A DNA stretch of 26,445 bases from Elusimicrobiota bacterium (GTDB lineage: Bacteria > Elusimicrobiota > Elusimicrobia > UBA1565 > UBA9628): contig DMMY01000002.1 of NCBI GenBank assembly GCA_003452935.1, positions 1-26,445 on the forward strand, written 5' to 3'. The notes under the pieces were generated by a model. That model was not told the DNA's origin. It ran no database searches and saw only the letters and a program-made list of their open reading frames with translations. A program made the position numbers and the translations under genes. Positions 1 to 8,465 of this stretch are shown one piece after another; positions within the stretch are counted from its first letter, which is position 1; the number at the start of each line of letters is the position of its first letter.

Positions 1-261
1 GTGTTCCGCGCGCCGGCGGCGGCGGCTCCTGGGACGGGCGACTACGACGACAACGACGCGTTCAAGGTCGGGGCGGGCAAGACGGCGACCGGCGCCGACA
101 ACCTGGCGGTCAACGGGGACGCTGGCGGAGACGGCACCAAGGGCTACAAGATGGCGGCCAACGCGAACCTGTACATGTGGCTGAAGTTCCACGCGCCGTC
201 GGCGACGGCGATCACGACGCAGCAGTCGATCGTGGCGCGGATCACCGCGGCGACGCCGTAA
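1..261 (+). CDS. C-terminal end of unrecognised (probably secreted) protein, 5' partial
   Basis: The open frame runs in from the left edge and ends at TAA 259-261, leaving 86 visible residues. The GTG at base 1 is simply the window edge and should not be read as the true start. The fragment is rich in Gly, Ala, Asp and Thr. It ends in a hydrophobic and Thr-rich stretch (NLYMWLKFHAPSATAITTQQ, then a short tail), which looks like the last beta-strands of an exported beta-rich domain. I do not recognise a family. It is followed 80 bases later by a surface-protein operon on the same strand, so a cell-surface role would fit, but this is only context. Confidence 0.55.
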   Translation: MFRAPAAAAPGTGDYDDNDAFKVGAGKTATGADNLAVNGDAGGDGTKGYKMAANANLYMWLKFHAPSATAITTQQSIVARITAATP

Positions 262-341
262 GGATTGCCGGGAGGCGTTATGACGAGGATGGGAGGACCT
301 AGGCGATGAGTTAGCTGCCCGTATCGGTAGGCACGATCGTC

Positions 342-2939
342 ATGGTTATGCGCTTAAGACGTCTGGCCGCGGCATATGCCGCCGCAGTATTGGCGGCATG
401 GGGGACGTGCGTCTGCACGAGCCCTGGCTGGGCCGCGTCCGGAAATCCGGTGGACATGCGCGTGACGGTGGCCATAGACCCCGTGCAGGCTCCTGCCGCG
501 GTAAGCGATCTCGACGCCCGGGCCGGGCCGAGTCCCGGCACCGCGGGGCTCAGTTGGACTTCTCCGGGAGCGTTTGGAGCGAGCTACGATCTTGCCGGCG
601 GTCGGTTCTTCATCCGGTTCGCCACGAATCCGTTCACCAATTTCACCCCTCCGGCCGACATCGTCATCGCCACGGATGCCGCGCCCGGCAGCGCTCAAAT
701 TTACAACGTGGCTGATCTGGAGCCGGCCACGACCTACTATTTCGGATTGAAATCAGCCAATGCGCTCAACAACGTCTCAAGCATGGACGCGCGTTCCGCG
801 ACGGGTTTTCAGGCCCGCGCCTTTATCGAGGGCATCGCGCGCGTGACTGACTTGGCCGCCGCTCCCGGCCCCACCGTGGGGTCCGTCCGTCTGGCCTGGA
901 CCGAGCCGCGCCATGCCGGGACAACGGACCCCCGGACCTACGATATCCGCGCCTCCACGACCGGCCAAATTCTGGACACGGCGGACTTCTCCGCGGCCAA
1001 ACCGATCTCCGAATTCTCCTCGACCGCAATGCCCCTGCCCGGTCCCGGCGGCGGGGCCGCGGTCCTGGTGATTCACGGTCTCGACCCCGGCCGGGTTCAC
1101 TATTTCGCCATCCGCGAACAGGACTCGGGCAGCCCTCAGGCCGTGGGCGCCTGGTCGCGCGACACGGCCCTGGGCTGGAACGTCAACAATTTCGCTGCCG
1201 CCTCCACGGGCCTGGGCCCTGTCCCGGTTTCCGACCTGGGAGCCGTTCCGGGAACCTCGGAAGGCGACATCCGGGTTTCTTGGACCGCGCCCTCCAATGC
1301 CAGCGGCGTGCCGCTGGCCGCCTATGAACTGCGCTACGCCACGTTCTCGGCCGCCGGGCTGGGCCTGGGGGCCGATGCCTGGTTCTCGGCCGCGCCGCTT
1401 CGCCTGAGCATCGCCACGACTACGGCTTTCGGCAGCGCCGAGAGCCTCGTCGTCGTCGGACTGGATCCCGGGACTACCTTCTACTTCGGCCTCAAGTCCC
1501 GGGACCGCGACGGCAATTCATCGCTGGTGGATGCGTTGTCTTCCGATATCCAGGCTCGCTGCATGCCGCGCAATTTGCCTCCGGCCTCGCCCGGCGGCTT
1601 GAACGCGGCCGCCGGCCTCAACCGCGCCGGCGTGAGCTGGACCGCGCTCACCGCGGCGCAGAAGGGCCTGGACTTCGCCTATTACCGGGTGCAGCGCTCC
1701 ACCGAGGCGGGCCAGGACTTCGTCTCCGTAGCCACGGTCGCGGCCGGCCCCTTCGTGGACCGGTTCCTCAAGCCCCACACGACCTATTACTACAGGCTTT
1801 CGGCACGCGACCGGGCCGGACTGGAGAGCGCCGTTACCTCGGCCGTGGCCGTGACTCCGTTCAACCTCCCCCCCATGGCGCCCCTGGGAGTGCGCGCCGC
1901 TTTCAACGCGGACGGCTCATCGGTGACCTTCACGTGGAGCCCGACCCGACGTTGGGAGGACGGCACGATCTTCGACAGCACCGCCGCGCCGACCGAGAAC
2001 GAACTGCAGGGCTACAGCATCCTGCGTTCTACCGAGATTTGCGTCCCCAACTTCCATTTCCTTTCCAGCGCCGCGGTGGAGACGAGTTCCTTCACGGCCT
2101 ATCCCGGCGGGGAACTGTACTATTACAAGATATTGGCTTATAATTCCGAGGGCCCATCGACCAGCACGGTCGTGCTCTCCAGTCTGGGCGAGCGCAACTT
2201 CTTCCTCCCGGACTGCGCCTCCAGGCTGATCGTCGGCGACCAGGAGGCCGCGGCCTTGAGCAAGGCGACCAACGGCCATGGCGCGGACATCGAGATCGAA
2301 CGCCGTCAGATCAGCGAGGACATCGGCGGCCCGGTCTTTCAATCCGTGGAGTTCAAGGCCATGAAGGAGGGCGCCAGCGAGGTGAAGGACTTCCATTTCG
2401 ACAAGCCCGTGCGCGTGGTCCTGCGCTACAACGCGGTCAACGGAGTTCCCGTGCCCTCGGCGTCGCCGCTTTCCTCATCCTCGGCCAGGCCGGCTTCGGG
2501 CAGCGCCAAGAATTTGGGAGTTTACTGGCATAACGGCGTGGAGTTCAAGAAGCTCTACGGCAAGGTGGACCCGGCGGCCCAGACCTTGACCGTGGACACG
2601 CCCAATATCGGCCTTTTCCAGGTCCGCTCCCTCTACCGGGCCGACGGCGCGGTCTTCGACCTTTCCAACCTTTCGAGCCGGGTCATCACGCCCAACGACG
2701 ACGGATTGAACGACGTGGTCATTTTTACCTACGACCCGGGGCCGAACAACGCCCAGCCCGCGGGCCGGATTTACGATCTCCAGGGCCGGTTCGTGGCGGA
2801 TATGACCTCCGGACTGGTGCCCAACACTTTGACCTGGGACGGCAAGATGAACGGCAGGGCCGCGGCGAGCGGCGTTTACGTCTATGAGATCAAGGGCGAC
2901 GGCAAGACCTTCAACGGAACAATCGTGGTGGCGAGATAA
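342..2939 (+). CDS. Secreted multi-FN3 surface protein with gliding-motility/FlgD-type C-terminal domain
   Basis: The protein has 865 residues. It begins with a basic N-terminus and a hydrophobic, Ala-rich stretch (about residues 5-32) that reads as a signal peptide ending near PGWAA. Five fibronectin type III-like modules follow, at roughly 50-150, 164-280, 292-400, 409-500 and 508-610. Each carries the expected core Trp (LSWTSP, LAWTEP, VSWTAP, VSWTAL, FTWSP) and a late tyrosine motif (YYFGLKS, YYYRLSA, YYYKILA). After a less clear region, the last 85 residues (from about 782) hold VITPNDDGLND, WDGKMNGR and SGVYVYEIKG, the pattern of CHU_C/FlgD-Ig-type C-terminal domains. The start at 342 is the first ATG after an in-frame TAG at 312; a second ATG lies 6 bases on, and the ribosome site is weak. 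An adhesin or surface-matrix role is inferred. Confidence 0.85.
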   Translation: MVMRLRRLAAAYAAAVLAAWGTCVCTSPGWAASGNPVDMRVTVAIDPVQAPAAVSDLDARAGPSPGTAGLSWTSPGAFGASYDLAGGRFFIRFATNPFTNFTPPADIVIATDAAPGSAQIYNVADLEPATTYYFGLKSANALNNVSSMDARSATGFQARAFIEGIARVTDLAAAPGPTVGSVRLAWTEPRHAGTTDPRTYDIRASTTGQILDTADFSAAKPISEFSSTAMPLPGPGGGAAVLVIHGLDPGRVHYFAIREQDSGSPQAVGAWSRDTALGWNVNNFAAASTGLGPVPVSDLGAVPGTSEGDIRVSWTAPSNASGVPLAAYELRYATFSAAGLGLGADAWFSAAPLRLSIATTTAFGSAESLVVVGLDPGTTFYFGLKSRDRDGNSSLVDALSSDIQARCMPRNLPPASPGGLNAAAGLNRAGVSWTALTAAQKGLDFAYYRVQRSTEAGQDFVSVATVAAGPFVDRFLKPHTTYYYRLSARDRAGLESAVTSAVAVTPFNLPPMAPLGVRAAFNADGSSVTFTWSPTRRWEDGTIFDSTAAPTENELQGYSILRSTEICVPNFHFLSSAAVETSSFTAYPGGELYYYKILAYNSEGPSTSTVVLSSLGERNFFLPDCASRLIVGDQEAAALSKATNGHGADIEIERRQISEDIGGPVFQSVEFKAMKEGASEVKDFHFDKPVRVVLRYNAVNGVPVPSASPLSSSSARPASGSAKNLGVYWHNGVEFKKLYGKVDPAAQTLTVDTPNIGLFQVRSLYRADGAVFDLSNLSSRVITPNDDGLNDVVIFTYDPGPNNAQPAGRIYDLQGRFVADMTSGLVPNTLTWDGKMNGRAAASGVYVYEIKGDGKTFNGTIVVAR

Positions 2940-2949
2940 GGAGACGACT

Positions 2950-3381
2950 ATGAATATCATGAAGAGAAACCTGGACATGCTGGCGGCGGCGGCGATGCTG
3001 GTCCTGGGCATGGCGGCCCTGGCCTTGGCGCAGAGCGGGGGCTTCCATTTCTTCGGGCCCCTGAGCCGGGTCCTTACGCCCAACAGCGACGGCGTCAACG
3101 ATTACGCCATCTTCTGCTTCGACAATCCGTCCGATTCCGAGGTGTCGGGGAAGGTCTATTCCTTGCTGGGCAGCCTCGTGGCTGAACTCGGCCCCCGCTC
3201 CGGCGTGGCCTCTCCTCCTCCGGGCGGTGCCGGGGCCGTGGCCTGCCCGGGCGGCTTTGCCCCGCAGTACTCGTTTTGGGACGGCAAGGCCGACGGCCGG
3301 GCGGTATCCTCCGGCGTGTATCTTTATCGCATCGAGGCGGAGGGGCTTTCCTTCAAGGGCACCCTCCTGGTGGTGAGATAG
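2950..3381 (+). CDS. Small secreted protein consisting of a FlgD-Ig/CHU_C-like domain
   Basis: The 143-residue protein starts at ATG 2950. A good AAGGAG site overlaps the stop of the preceding gene, which is why I prefer this start over an upstream in-frame one. Residues 1-28 form a signal peptide (basic start, Ala/Leu/Met core, end near ALAQ). The rest is a single domain with RVLTPNSDGVNDYAIFCFDN, a central strand pair, WDGKADGRAVSSGVYLYRIE and GTLLVVR. This is a stand-alone version of the C-terminal domain of the upstream FN3 protein; the two share the spacing of the TPN(D/S)DG and DGK..GR motifs. Such domains elsewhere serve as sorting or anchoring modules. Here the domain has no cargo, so it may be a structural subunit or an anchor partner. 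Confidence 0.82.
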   Translation: MNIMKRNLDMLAAAAMLVLGMAALALAQSGGFHFFGPLSRVLTPNSDGVNDYAIFCFDNPSDSEVSGKVYSLLGSLVAELGPRSGVASPPPGGAGAVACPGGFAPQYSFWDGKADGRAVSSGVYLYRIEAEGLSFKGTLLVVR

Positions 3382-3383
3382 CC

Positions 3384-5546
3384 ATGAAAAACCAAAAATG
3401 GACGCTCCTGCTTCTGGGCGAGATGGCGGCGATTGGCTGGGCCGTGCCGGCCCGGGCCGCCTATGAGGACGTCGGCGTCAGCGCCCGCGTCGTGGGCATG
3501 GGCAACGCCTTCACCGCGGTGGCCGACGATGTTTATTCGGTCTATTACAACCCCGCTGGCCTCGCTACCCTTGACCGGCCGGAACTGGCGCTTAGCTATG
3601 CCAAGCTCCTGACCGGCCTTTCCGACGGCTCCAACATCCAGAACTCCTTCATGGCCTTCGAGCGTCCCATTCAGGAGGGGCGCAAAGGGACCGCCGGGGT
3701 GGCGTGGAACTACTTCTCGCTTCAGGGGCTTTACCAGGAGACGAGTCTGTTCGGCTCCTACGGCCGGGCCCTTTGGGAGACGCGGGTGCCGGACAGGCTT
3801 TTCGGAGGCGTGAACGTGAAATATCTCAACCGCTCGGTGGGCTCGGTCAGCGCGGCCAACCAGCCCTTGAGCAACACCGGCGCCGTCGTGCCGGGCGCAT
3901 CGGACCCCGTCCTGCGCAACGCTTCCAAGACCAACCTCGACATGGACCTGGGCCTGCTCTATCGGGTCAAGCCGCGCTGGACCGCGGGTCTCATGCTGCA
4001 GCATTTCTTCGAGCCGGACGTGGCATTCTCCGACAATGACACGGACCGGCTGGGCCGCAATGTCAAGGTGGGCGGCGCCTATCGCACGCCTTTTTCGACC
4101 TTGGCCGCGGACCTGGGCCTGACCAAGGCTCCGGACGGCTCGCTGGACAAGGCGATCGCCTTTGCGGCGGAAAAGTGGATCCCCAGCCTTCTGCACGGCA
4201 CCTTCGGAATGCGCGGCTCCTTGGCCGTGGGCACCAGGGACTACCGGCAGTTGGGGGTGGGCGTCTCCTACAAGATATTCCGCATGCAGTTCGACTACGG
4301 CTTCGGGCTTCCTATCGGAGGCCTTAGCGGCATGTCCGGCAGCCATCGTCTCGGTCTGACCTACCGCTTCGGACGCACGCGCGCTCCGCAGCCTACCATG
4401 AGCGAGGCCATCCTGGAGAACATCCAGGATCTCGCCGACGTGGGGACTCCCGAGTTTCGCTATCAGATGGAAGAGCTCACCCTCTTCAAGCGCACGGCCG
4501 TCGAGGAGTTCCTGCGTCAGGCCAAGGTGGACGTGGGCCAGGGTCGCTTCGCCGACGCTTTGGGCAAGCTCAACGAGGTGGCCGCCCTCAAGCCCGGCGA
4601 CGCCAAGATCGTCGACAGCCAAGCGCGCCTAAAAATCGTCTCCGAGGTTTATCCCGAGATCAAGGATTTCTACACGGATCCGGCCCAGGCCGCGGTCTAC
4701 GACGGGTCCCTGAAATTCATCAGCGGCAAGGACCGCGCCGCGTTGGTCAACCTGGCCTACGCCAAGACCCTTATGCCCGGCGATGCCAGGCCCGAGGCCT
4801 TGATGCGGGCCATAGAGGCCAAGACCGGCGTCATCCGCGAGGCCGCGGTTTTGGCCGTGGCGGTTTCCTCAGCGGCAATGCCGTCGCCTGCCGTGGCCGT
4901 TTCGTCTGACGCCGCTGTCGTGTCCATCTCGTCCATGGCCGCTGCCTCGCCTGCCGTGGCCGTGTCATCCGCGCCCGAGCTCGTCGCGCCCGAGCCCGAG
5001 GCTGCGTCGAGTCTCGAGACGGCCGCGGCAGCGAGGGCCAAGCAGATGTCGGAGGGGTATATGGCCCTGATGGAGGTCGCTTTCCGCCAATTGGAATATG
5101 ATAAAGTTATACAGTTGGCGAAACAGGTAATTGAGTTGGACGAGTCCAACGTCCTGGCCTATAAGCGCATGGGCGCGGCTTATCATGCCCTCAAACGCTA
5201 TCCCGAGGCCCTGTCGTCCTTGGAGTCGGCCTTCAAGCTCGAGAAGGATGTCGAGGCGCGCAAGACCCTGCGCTCCTACATCAATGCCCTGGCCGCCTTC
5301 ATCCGGCGCGCTTCCCGCGAGGCCGTCGCGGTCAAGCCGGCCCGGCCGGCCCGGACCGCGGCGCTTTCGCCTCGGGACATCGAGCGGCTTTATGATTCGG
5401 GAGTGGAGTACTATTCACGGGGACAACTCTCGGACGCGGCCGCGGCCTTCCGGCAAATCCTGGAGGCCGACCCCAACAACCTCTCCGCCCGGCGGGCCCT
5501 GCGGCGCGTGGAGGCCGAGCAGATACAGAGCGGCGACAAGAGATAA
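3384..5546 (+). CDS. PorV/PorQ-like outer-membrane barrel protein with C-terminal TPR region
   Basis: The 720-residue protein starts at ATG 3384, two bases after the preceding stop; a longer frame upstream overlaps the neighbour and lacks a signal peptide. Residues 1-26 are a signal peptide (LLLLGEMAAIGWAVPARAA). The N-terminal 330 residues carry the PorV/PorQ/OmpP1-type hallmark RVVGMGNAFTAVADD..SVYYNPAGLA and alternating strands expected of an outer-membrane beta-barrel. From about 350 the protein becomes helical. A low-complexity Ala/Val/Ser/Pro linker (about 486-548, repeats of SPAVAVSS) separates it from TPR-like helices at about 556-640 and 666-715. PorV proteins shuttle or anchor surface proteins in type IX secretion. 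The neighbours with CHU_C-like domains make a related role plausible, but no other T9SS gene is visible. Confidence 0.82.
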   Translation: MKNQKWTLLLLGEMAAIGWAVPARAAYEDVGVSARVVGMGNAFTAVADDVYSVYYNPAGLATLDRPELALSYAKLLTGLSDGSNIQNSFMAFERPIQEGRKGTAGVAWNYFSLQGLYQETSLFGSYGRALWETRVPDRLFGGVNVKYLNRSVGSVSAANQPLSNTGAVVPGASDPVLRNASKTNLDMDLGLLYRVKPRWTAGLMLQHFFEPDVAFSDNDTDRLGRNVKVGGAYRTPFSTLAADLGLTKAPDGSLDKAIAFAAEKWIPSLLHGTFGMRGSLAVGTRDYRQLGVGVSYKIFRMQFDYGFGLPIGGLSGMSGSHRLGLTYRFGRTRAPQPTMSEAILENIQDLADVGTPEFRYQMEELTLFKRTAVEEFLRQAKVDVGQGRFADALGKLNEVAALKPGDAKIVDSQARLKIVSEVYPEIKDFYTDPAQAAVYDGSLKFISGKDRAALVNLAYAKTLMPGDARPEALMRAIEAKTGVIREAAVLAVAVSSAAMPSPAVAVSSDAAVVSISSMAAASPAVAVSSAPELVAPEPEAASSLETAAAARAKQMSEGYMALMEVAFRQLEYDKVIQLAKQVIELDESNVLAYKRMGAAYHALKRYPEALSSLESAFKLEKDVEARKTLRSYINALAAFIRRASREAVAVKPARPARTAALSPRDIERLYDSGVEYYSRGQLSDAAAAFRQILEADPNNLSARRALRRVEAEQIQSGDKR

Positions 5547-5549
5547 GAC

Positions 5550-6944
5550 ATGCGCATACGCACTCGTCTGATTCTGACGATCACGGGCCTTCTGGTGGTG
5601 TCCATGCTCTCCCTGGGCTACGGCATTCTTTTCGTCCAGCGCACCCAGGAGCGCAAGGACATGGAGAAATCCGCAAAGATCATCGAAAACTCGGTCCAAC
5701 GCGTGGCCTTGGACGCCATGCTGCAGAAAGACGACCTGCAACTGGTCAGCTACGTCAACTTCCTCAAGGCCCAGTACCCCGCGCTTTCATACGCGCGCAT
5801 CACCTGGCTTAAGGGCGACCGCAGCCGCAGCGTCAACCTGGGCGAGCCTCCGGCCTCGGGACGAGTCTCGGAGCGGTCCCTGGAGGTGGCCGACCCCGCG
5901 GACCTTTCGCGTCGGGTCGGCATCCAGCTGGGCATCAGCACCGACGTCATCGAGGCCGCCATCAGGGACAACCAGCGCCGGCTCAAGAAGATCGTGCTGA
6001 CCATCTGGCTGGCGACCTCGACGCTGTGGTTCTTCGTGGCCTACTGGCTGGCCTGGAGCATCACCGAGCCCATGAGCTCCCTGGGCCGGGTGGCCGGCGA
6101 GATCGGCGCGGGCCGGTTCGGCCGTCGCCTGGAGTGGCAGTCCGAGGACGAGATCGGCGACTTGGTCAAGGTCTTCAACCATATGTCGGAACGTTTGGCC
6201 GAACTCGATGACGCCAAGCGGAGTTTCATATCCTCGGTGACCCACGAGTTCCGTTCGCCGTTGGGCGCCATCGAGAGCTTCATCGCCCTTATCCAGAGCA
6301 AGGCCGGAAAGTATTCCGATTGCGCGGAACATAAGGAATACATGAACCGCATCCAATCCAACGTCCAGCGCCTCGGGCAGTTCGTCAACGATCTGCTCGA
6401 CGTGGCCCAGATCGAGAAGGGCAAGATGGAGTGCGTGCTTGGCGACGTGCGGCTGGCCGAGACGGTGGCCGAGGTCTGCAAGTTTTTCGAGGCCAAGGCC
6501 CAGGGGCAGGGAGTCGCCATCGTCAACCGTATCGCGGCCATTCCCGCGGTCCAGGCCGACGCCGGCCGCATCCGCCAGGTCCTGGTCAATCTCATCGCCA
6601 ACGCGCTCAAGTTCACCCCGCGCAACGGCCAGGTGGATATCTCGGCCGAGCAGTTCCGCGAGGGCGGGCAGCGCTGGCTGGAAGTTTCTGTCCGGGACAA
6701 CGGGCGGGGCATGGACGCGCGCGACCTCCAGAGGCTCTTCGAGGCCTTCTCGCAAGGGCGCAACGTGGCCGAGGGCGTCTACGGCGCGTCCAAGGGCACG
6801 GGGCTGGGGCTCTACATCTGCAAGTCCATCATCGAGCAGCACGGCGGCCGTTTGGAGGTCCAGTCCGCCCCGGGACAGGGCTCGCGGTTCGCGTTTTACC
6901 TGAAGGTCGCCGGTCACGGCGCGGAGGGGGCGCTGGTTTCCTGA
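5550..6944 (+). CDS. Membrane sensor histidine kinase (HAMP-HisKA-HATPase)
   Basis: The 464-residue protein has a transmembrane segment at about 7-28, an extracytoplasmic region of about 118 residues, and a second membrane segment at about 147-169. A HAMP linker (about 165-220) follows. HisKA has the phosphoacceptor His232 in SSVTHEFRSPLGAI. The ATPase domain shows the N-box (NLIANALKFTP, around 347-355), the G1 box DNGRGM (383-388) and the G2 box GTGLGL (416-421), so all catalytic elements are present. The sensor region has no domain I can name. The start lies 3 bases after the PorV-like gene and the kinase is followed by a receiver protein, so the pair is probably a cognate two-component system transcribed with the surface-protein genes. 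Confidence 0.92.
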   Translation: MRIRTRLILTITGLLVVSMLSLGYGILFVQRTQERKDMEKSAKIIENSVQRVALDAMLQKDDLQLVSYVNFLKAQYPALSYARITWLKGDRSRSVNLGEPPASGRVSERSLEVADPADLSRRVGIQLGISTDVIEAAIRDNQRRLKKIVLTIWLATSTLWFFVAYWLAWSITEPMSSLGRVAGEIGAGRFGRRLEWQSEDEIGDLVKVFNHMSERLAELDDAKRSFISSVTHEFRSPLGAIESFIALIQSKAGKYSDCAEHKEYMNRIQSNVQRLGQFVNDLLDVAQIEKGKMECVLGDVRLAETVAEVCKFFEAKAQGQGVAIVNRIAAIPAVQADAGRIRQVLVNLIANALKFTPRNGQVDISAEQFREGGQRWLEVSVRDNGRGMDARDLQRLFEAFSQGRNVAEGVYGASKGTGLGLYICKSIIEQHGGRLEVQSAPGQGSRFAFYLKVAGHGAEGALVS

Positions 6945-6961
6945 TATCGGGAGGTTCTGCC

Positions 6962-7357
6962 ATGGCAGCCAAGATATTGGTCATCGACGACGAGGAGGAT
7001 TACCGGCTCATCGCCCGGGACGTGCTCAAGTCCGAGGGCCTGGAGGTCTGCCTGGCCGCCGACGGCGCCGAGGGCCTTTCCGCCCTGGAAAGCTTCCGGC
7101 CCGACGTGGTCCTAGTGGACTGGATGATGCCGAAGATGGACGGAGAGAATTTTTGCCGCGGCCTGAGAGCCGACGCGCGCTTCCGGACCACGCCGGTCAT
7201 TATGCTCACCGTGCGCCAGACCGCGGACGAGGAACTCGAAGCCCTGCACTTCGGCGTCGACGATTACATCACCAAACCCTTCAAGCCTGACGAGCTTCTG
7301 GCCCGGGTACGCGCCGCGCTGCGCCGGTCGCGGGGTCGGACTCCGGAACGGGAATGA
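6962..7357 (+). CDS. Single-domain response regulator (receiver only)
   Basis: The 131-residue protein starts at ATG 6962 behind a clear GGGAGG site; a longer open frame upstream only overlaps the kinase. It is a complete receiver domain: acidic pocket at D10/E11/E12 (VIDDEEDY), phosphoacceptor Asp53 (VLVDWMMPKMDG), Thr83 (IMLTVRQ) and Lys105 (ITKPFKP). The sequence ends shortly after the last helix with a basic tail and there is no DNA-binding or enzymatic output domain. It would therefore act by protein-protein contact or as a phosphate relay. It follows the kinase by 17 bases and overlaps the next gene by 4 bases (ATGA), which suggests translational coupling to mltG. Confidence 0.92.
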   Translation: MAAKILVIDDEEDYRLIARDVLKSEGLEVCLAADGAEGLSALESFRPDVVLVDWMMPKMDGENFCRGLRADARFRTTPVIMLTVRQTADEELEALHFGVDDYITKPFKPDELLARVRAALRRSRGRTPERE

Positions 7358-8316
7358 ACAAAACGGCCCTCGCAGTCCTGGGCGCGGCGGCTCTGCTGGC
7401 CGCGGCTTGGCTGTTTTGGCCTGGGAGCGCGGTGGAGGTGACGATCCCCGCCGGGCAATCGGCTCGCGAGACGGCGGCCTTGCTCCGGGATAAGGGCGTG
7501 GTGCGCGGCACGCTCATGTTTCGACTGCTGGCGCGGGCCACCGGGATCGAGCGCCGGCTCAAGCCCGGAACCTATCGCCTCAGCCGCCGGATGGCGCCCT
7601 GGCGTCTGGTCGCGGCCTTGCGGGCCGGGGGCGGCGGGATGAAGGTCGTCATTCCCGAGGGCTTCTCCGCGAGACAGATCGCCGAGCGGCTCGAATCCTC
7701 CGGGGTGTGCAAGGCCGGCGACTTCCTGCGGAGCGCCGTCGCCAATCGGCTGGAGGGCTATCTGTTCCCGACGACTTATTACTTCGAGCCGGGCGCGGAC
7801 CCGGGCCGGGTGGCGGATAAGATGTTCCAGGAGTTCAAGAAGCGCGTGGCGGCTGAGTACGACAGGACCGATCCCAAGCCGCGGCTGACCCTGCATCAGC
7901 TGGTGACGCTGTCCTCCATCGTCGAGCGGGAAGCGGTTCTCAAGCAGGAGCAGCCCATGGTGGCGGCGGTCTACCTGAACCGCATGCGCATCCGCATGCG
8001 CCTGGAGGCGGATCCCACCGTCCAGTACGCTTTGGGTTACTGGAAGAAGGGTCTCAGCATCGAGGACCTCCACAGAGATTCCCCGTACAATACCTACGTC
8101 CACTACGGCCTGCCGCCTGGACCTATTTGCAGCCCGGGCCTCGAAGCCTTTCGGGCCGCCCTGCGCCCGGCCCAGACCGGGGCCATCTACTTCGTGGCCG
8201 ACGGCCAAGGCGGCCACGTCTTCTCCGCCACGCACGAGGAGCACCTGCGGGCCAAGCAATCCTTCAAGCGGGCCCTGCGCGAAGAAAAGCGCCGTCTGCA
8301 AGAACAGAGCCGCTAG
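7354..8316 (+). CDS. mltG: Endolytic murein transglycosylase MltG (YceG-like)
   Basis: The 320-residue protein has an N-terminal membrane anchor (about residues 4-23) and a periplasmic YceG-like domain. The N-terminal LysM-like part includes VTIPAGQSARETAALLRDKGVV and VVIPEGFSARQIAERL. The catalytic part includes LEGYLFPTTYYF, LSSIVEREA with the presumed catalytic Glu191, AVYLNRM, LEADPTVQYALG, DSPYNTYVHYGLPPGPICSPG and IYFVADGQGGHVFSATHEEH, all typical of MltG. MltG cleaves nascent glycan strands and is thought to set their length as a terminator of polymerisation. The length is close to the usual 330-340. Its place at the end of a two-component/surface-protein operon is unusual; it overlaps the response regulator by 4 bases. 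Confidence 0.95.
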   Translation: MNKTALAVLGAAALLAAAWLFWPGSAVEVTIPAGQSARETAALLRDKGVVRGTLMFRLLARATGIERRLKPGTYRLSRRMAPWRLVAALRAGGGGMKVVIPEGFSARQIAERLESSGVCKAGDFLRSAVANRLEGYLFPTTYYFEPGADPGRVADKMFQEFKKRVAAEYDRTDPKPRLTLHQLVTLSSIVEREAVLKQEQPMVAAVYLNRMRIRMRLEADPTVQYALGYWKKGLSIEDLHRDSPYNTYVHYGLPPGPICSPGLEAFRAALRPAQTGAIYFVADGQGGHVFSATHEEHLRAKQSFKRALREEKRRLQEQSR

Positions 8317-8319
8317 TTG

Positions 8320-8461
8320 GTGCCGGAGATTGACTTGTTGAACTTATTGAACTTGTTGACAATGCGATCAGCGTCAGAGATTTAGTAGCCCATTAGCCTA
8401 CGAGTTGGCTCAGACGTACAGAAAATAAGTTCAACAAGTTGAAAAAGGCAATCTCCGGCAC
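8320..8461. repeat. Long imperfect inverted repeat (MITE-like or bidirectional terminator) between convergent genes
   Basis: The left arm is 8320-8348 and the right arm 8424-8461. The outer 13 bases (8320-8332 with 8449-8461) and the inner 16 bases (8333-8348 with 8424-8439) are exactly complementary. A 9-base bulge (8440-8448) on the right interrupts the stem and about 75 bases form the loop. The left inner arm contains three 9-base tandem units, TTGTTGAAC, TTATTGAAC and TTGTTGACA (8335-8361). There is no T-run after either arm, so a classical intrinsic terminator is unlikely. The position between the stop codons of mltG and a minus-strand operon fits either a transcription barrier or a small non-coding mobile element. 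Confidence 0.75.
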
Positions 8462-8465
8462 TGCT

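Noticed and set aside
280..309. Nine-codon ATG frame after GGGAGG, upstream of the FN3 gene
   Set aside because: It is too short to support without expression data; it could be chance in a purine-rich gap.
3324..4622. 432-codon frame on the minus strand
   Set aside because: It is antisense to the PorV-like gene, with composition typical of a GC-rich shadow frame.
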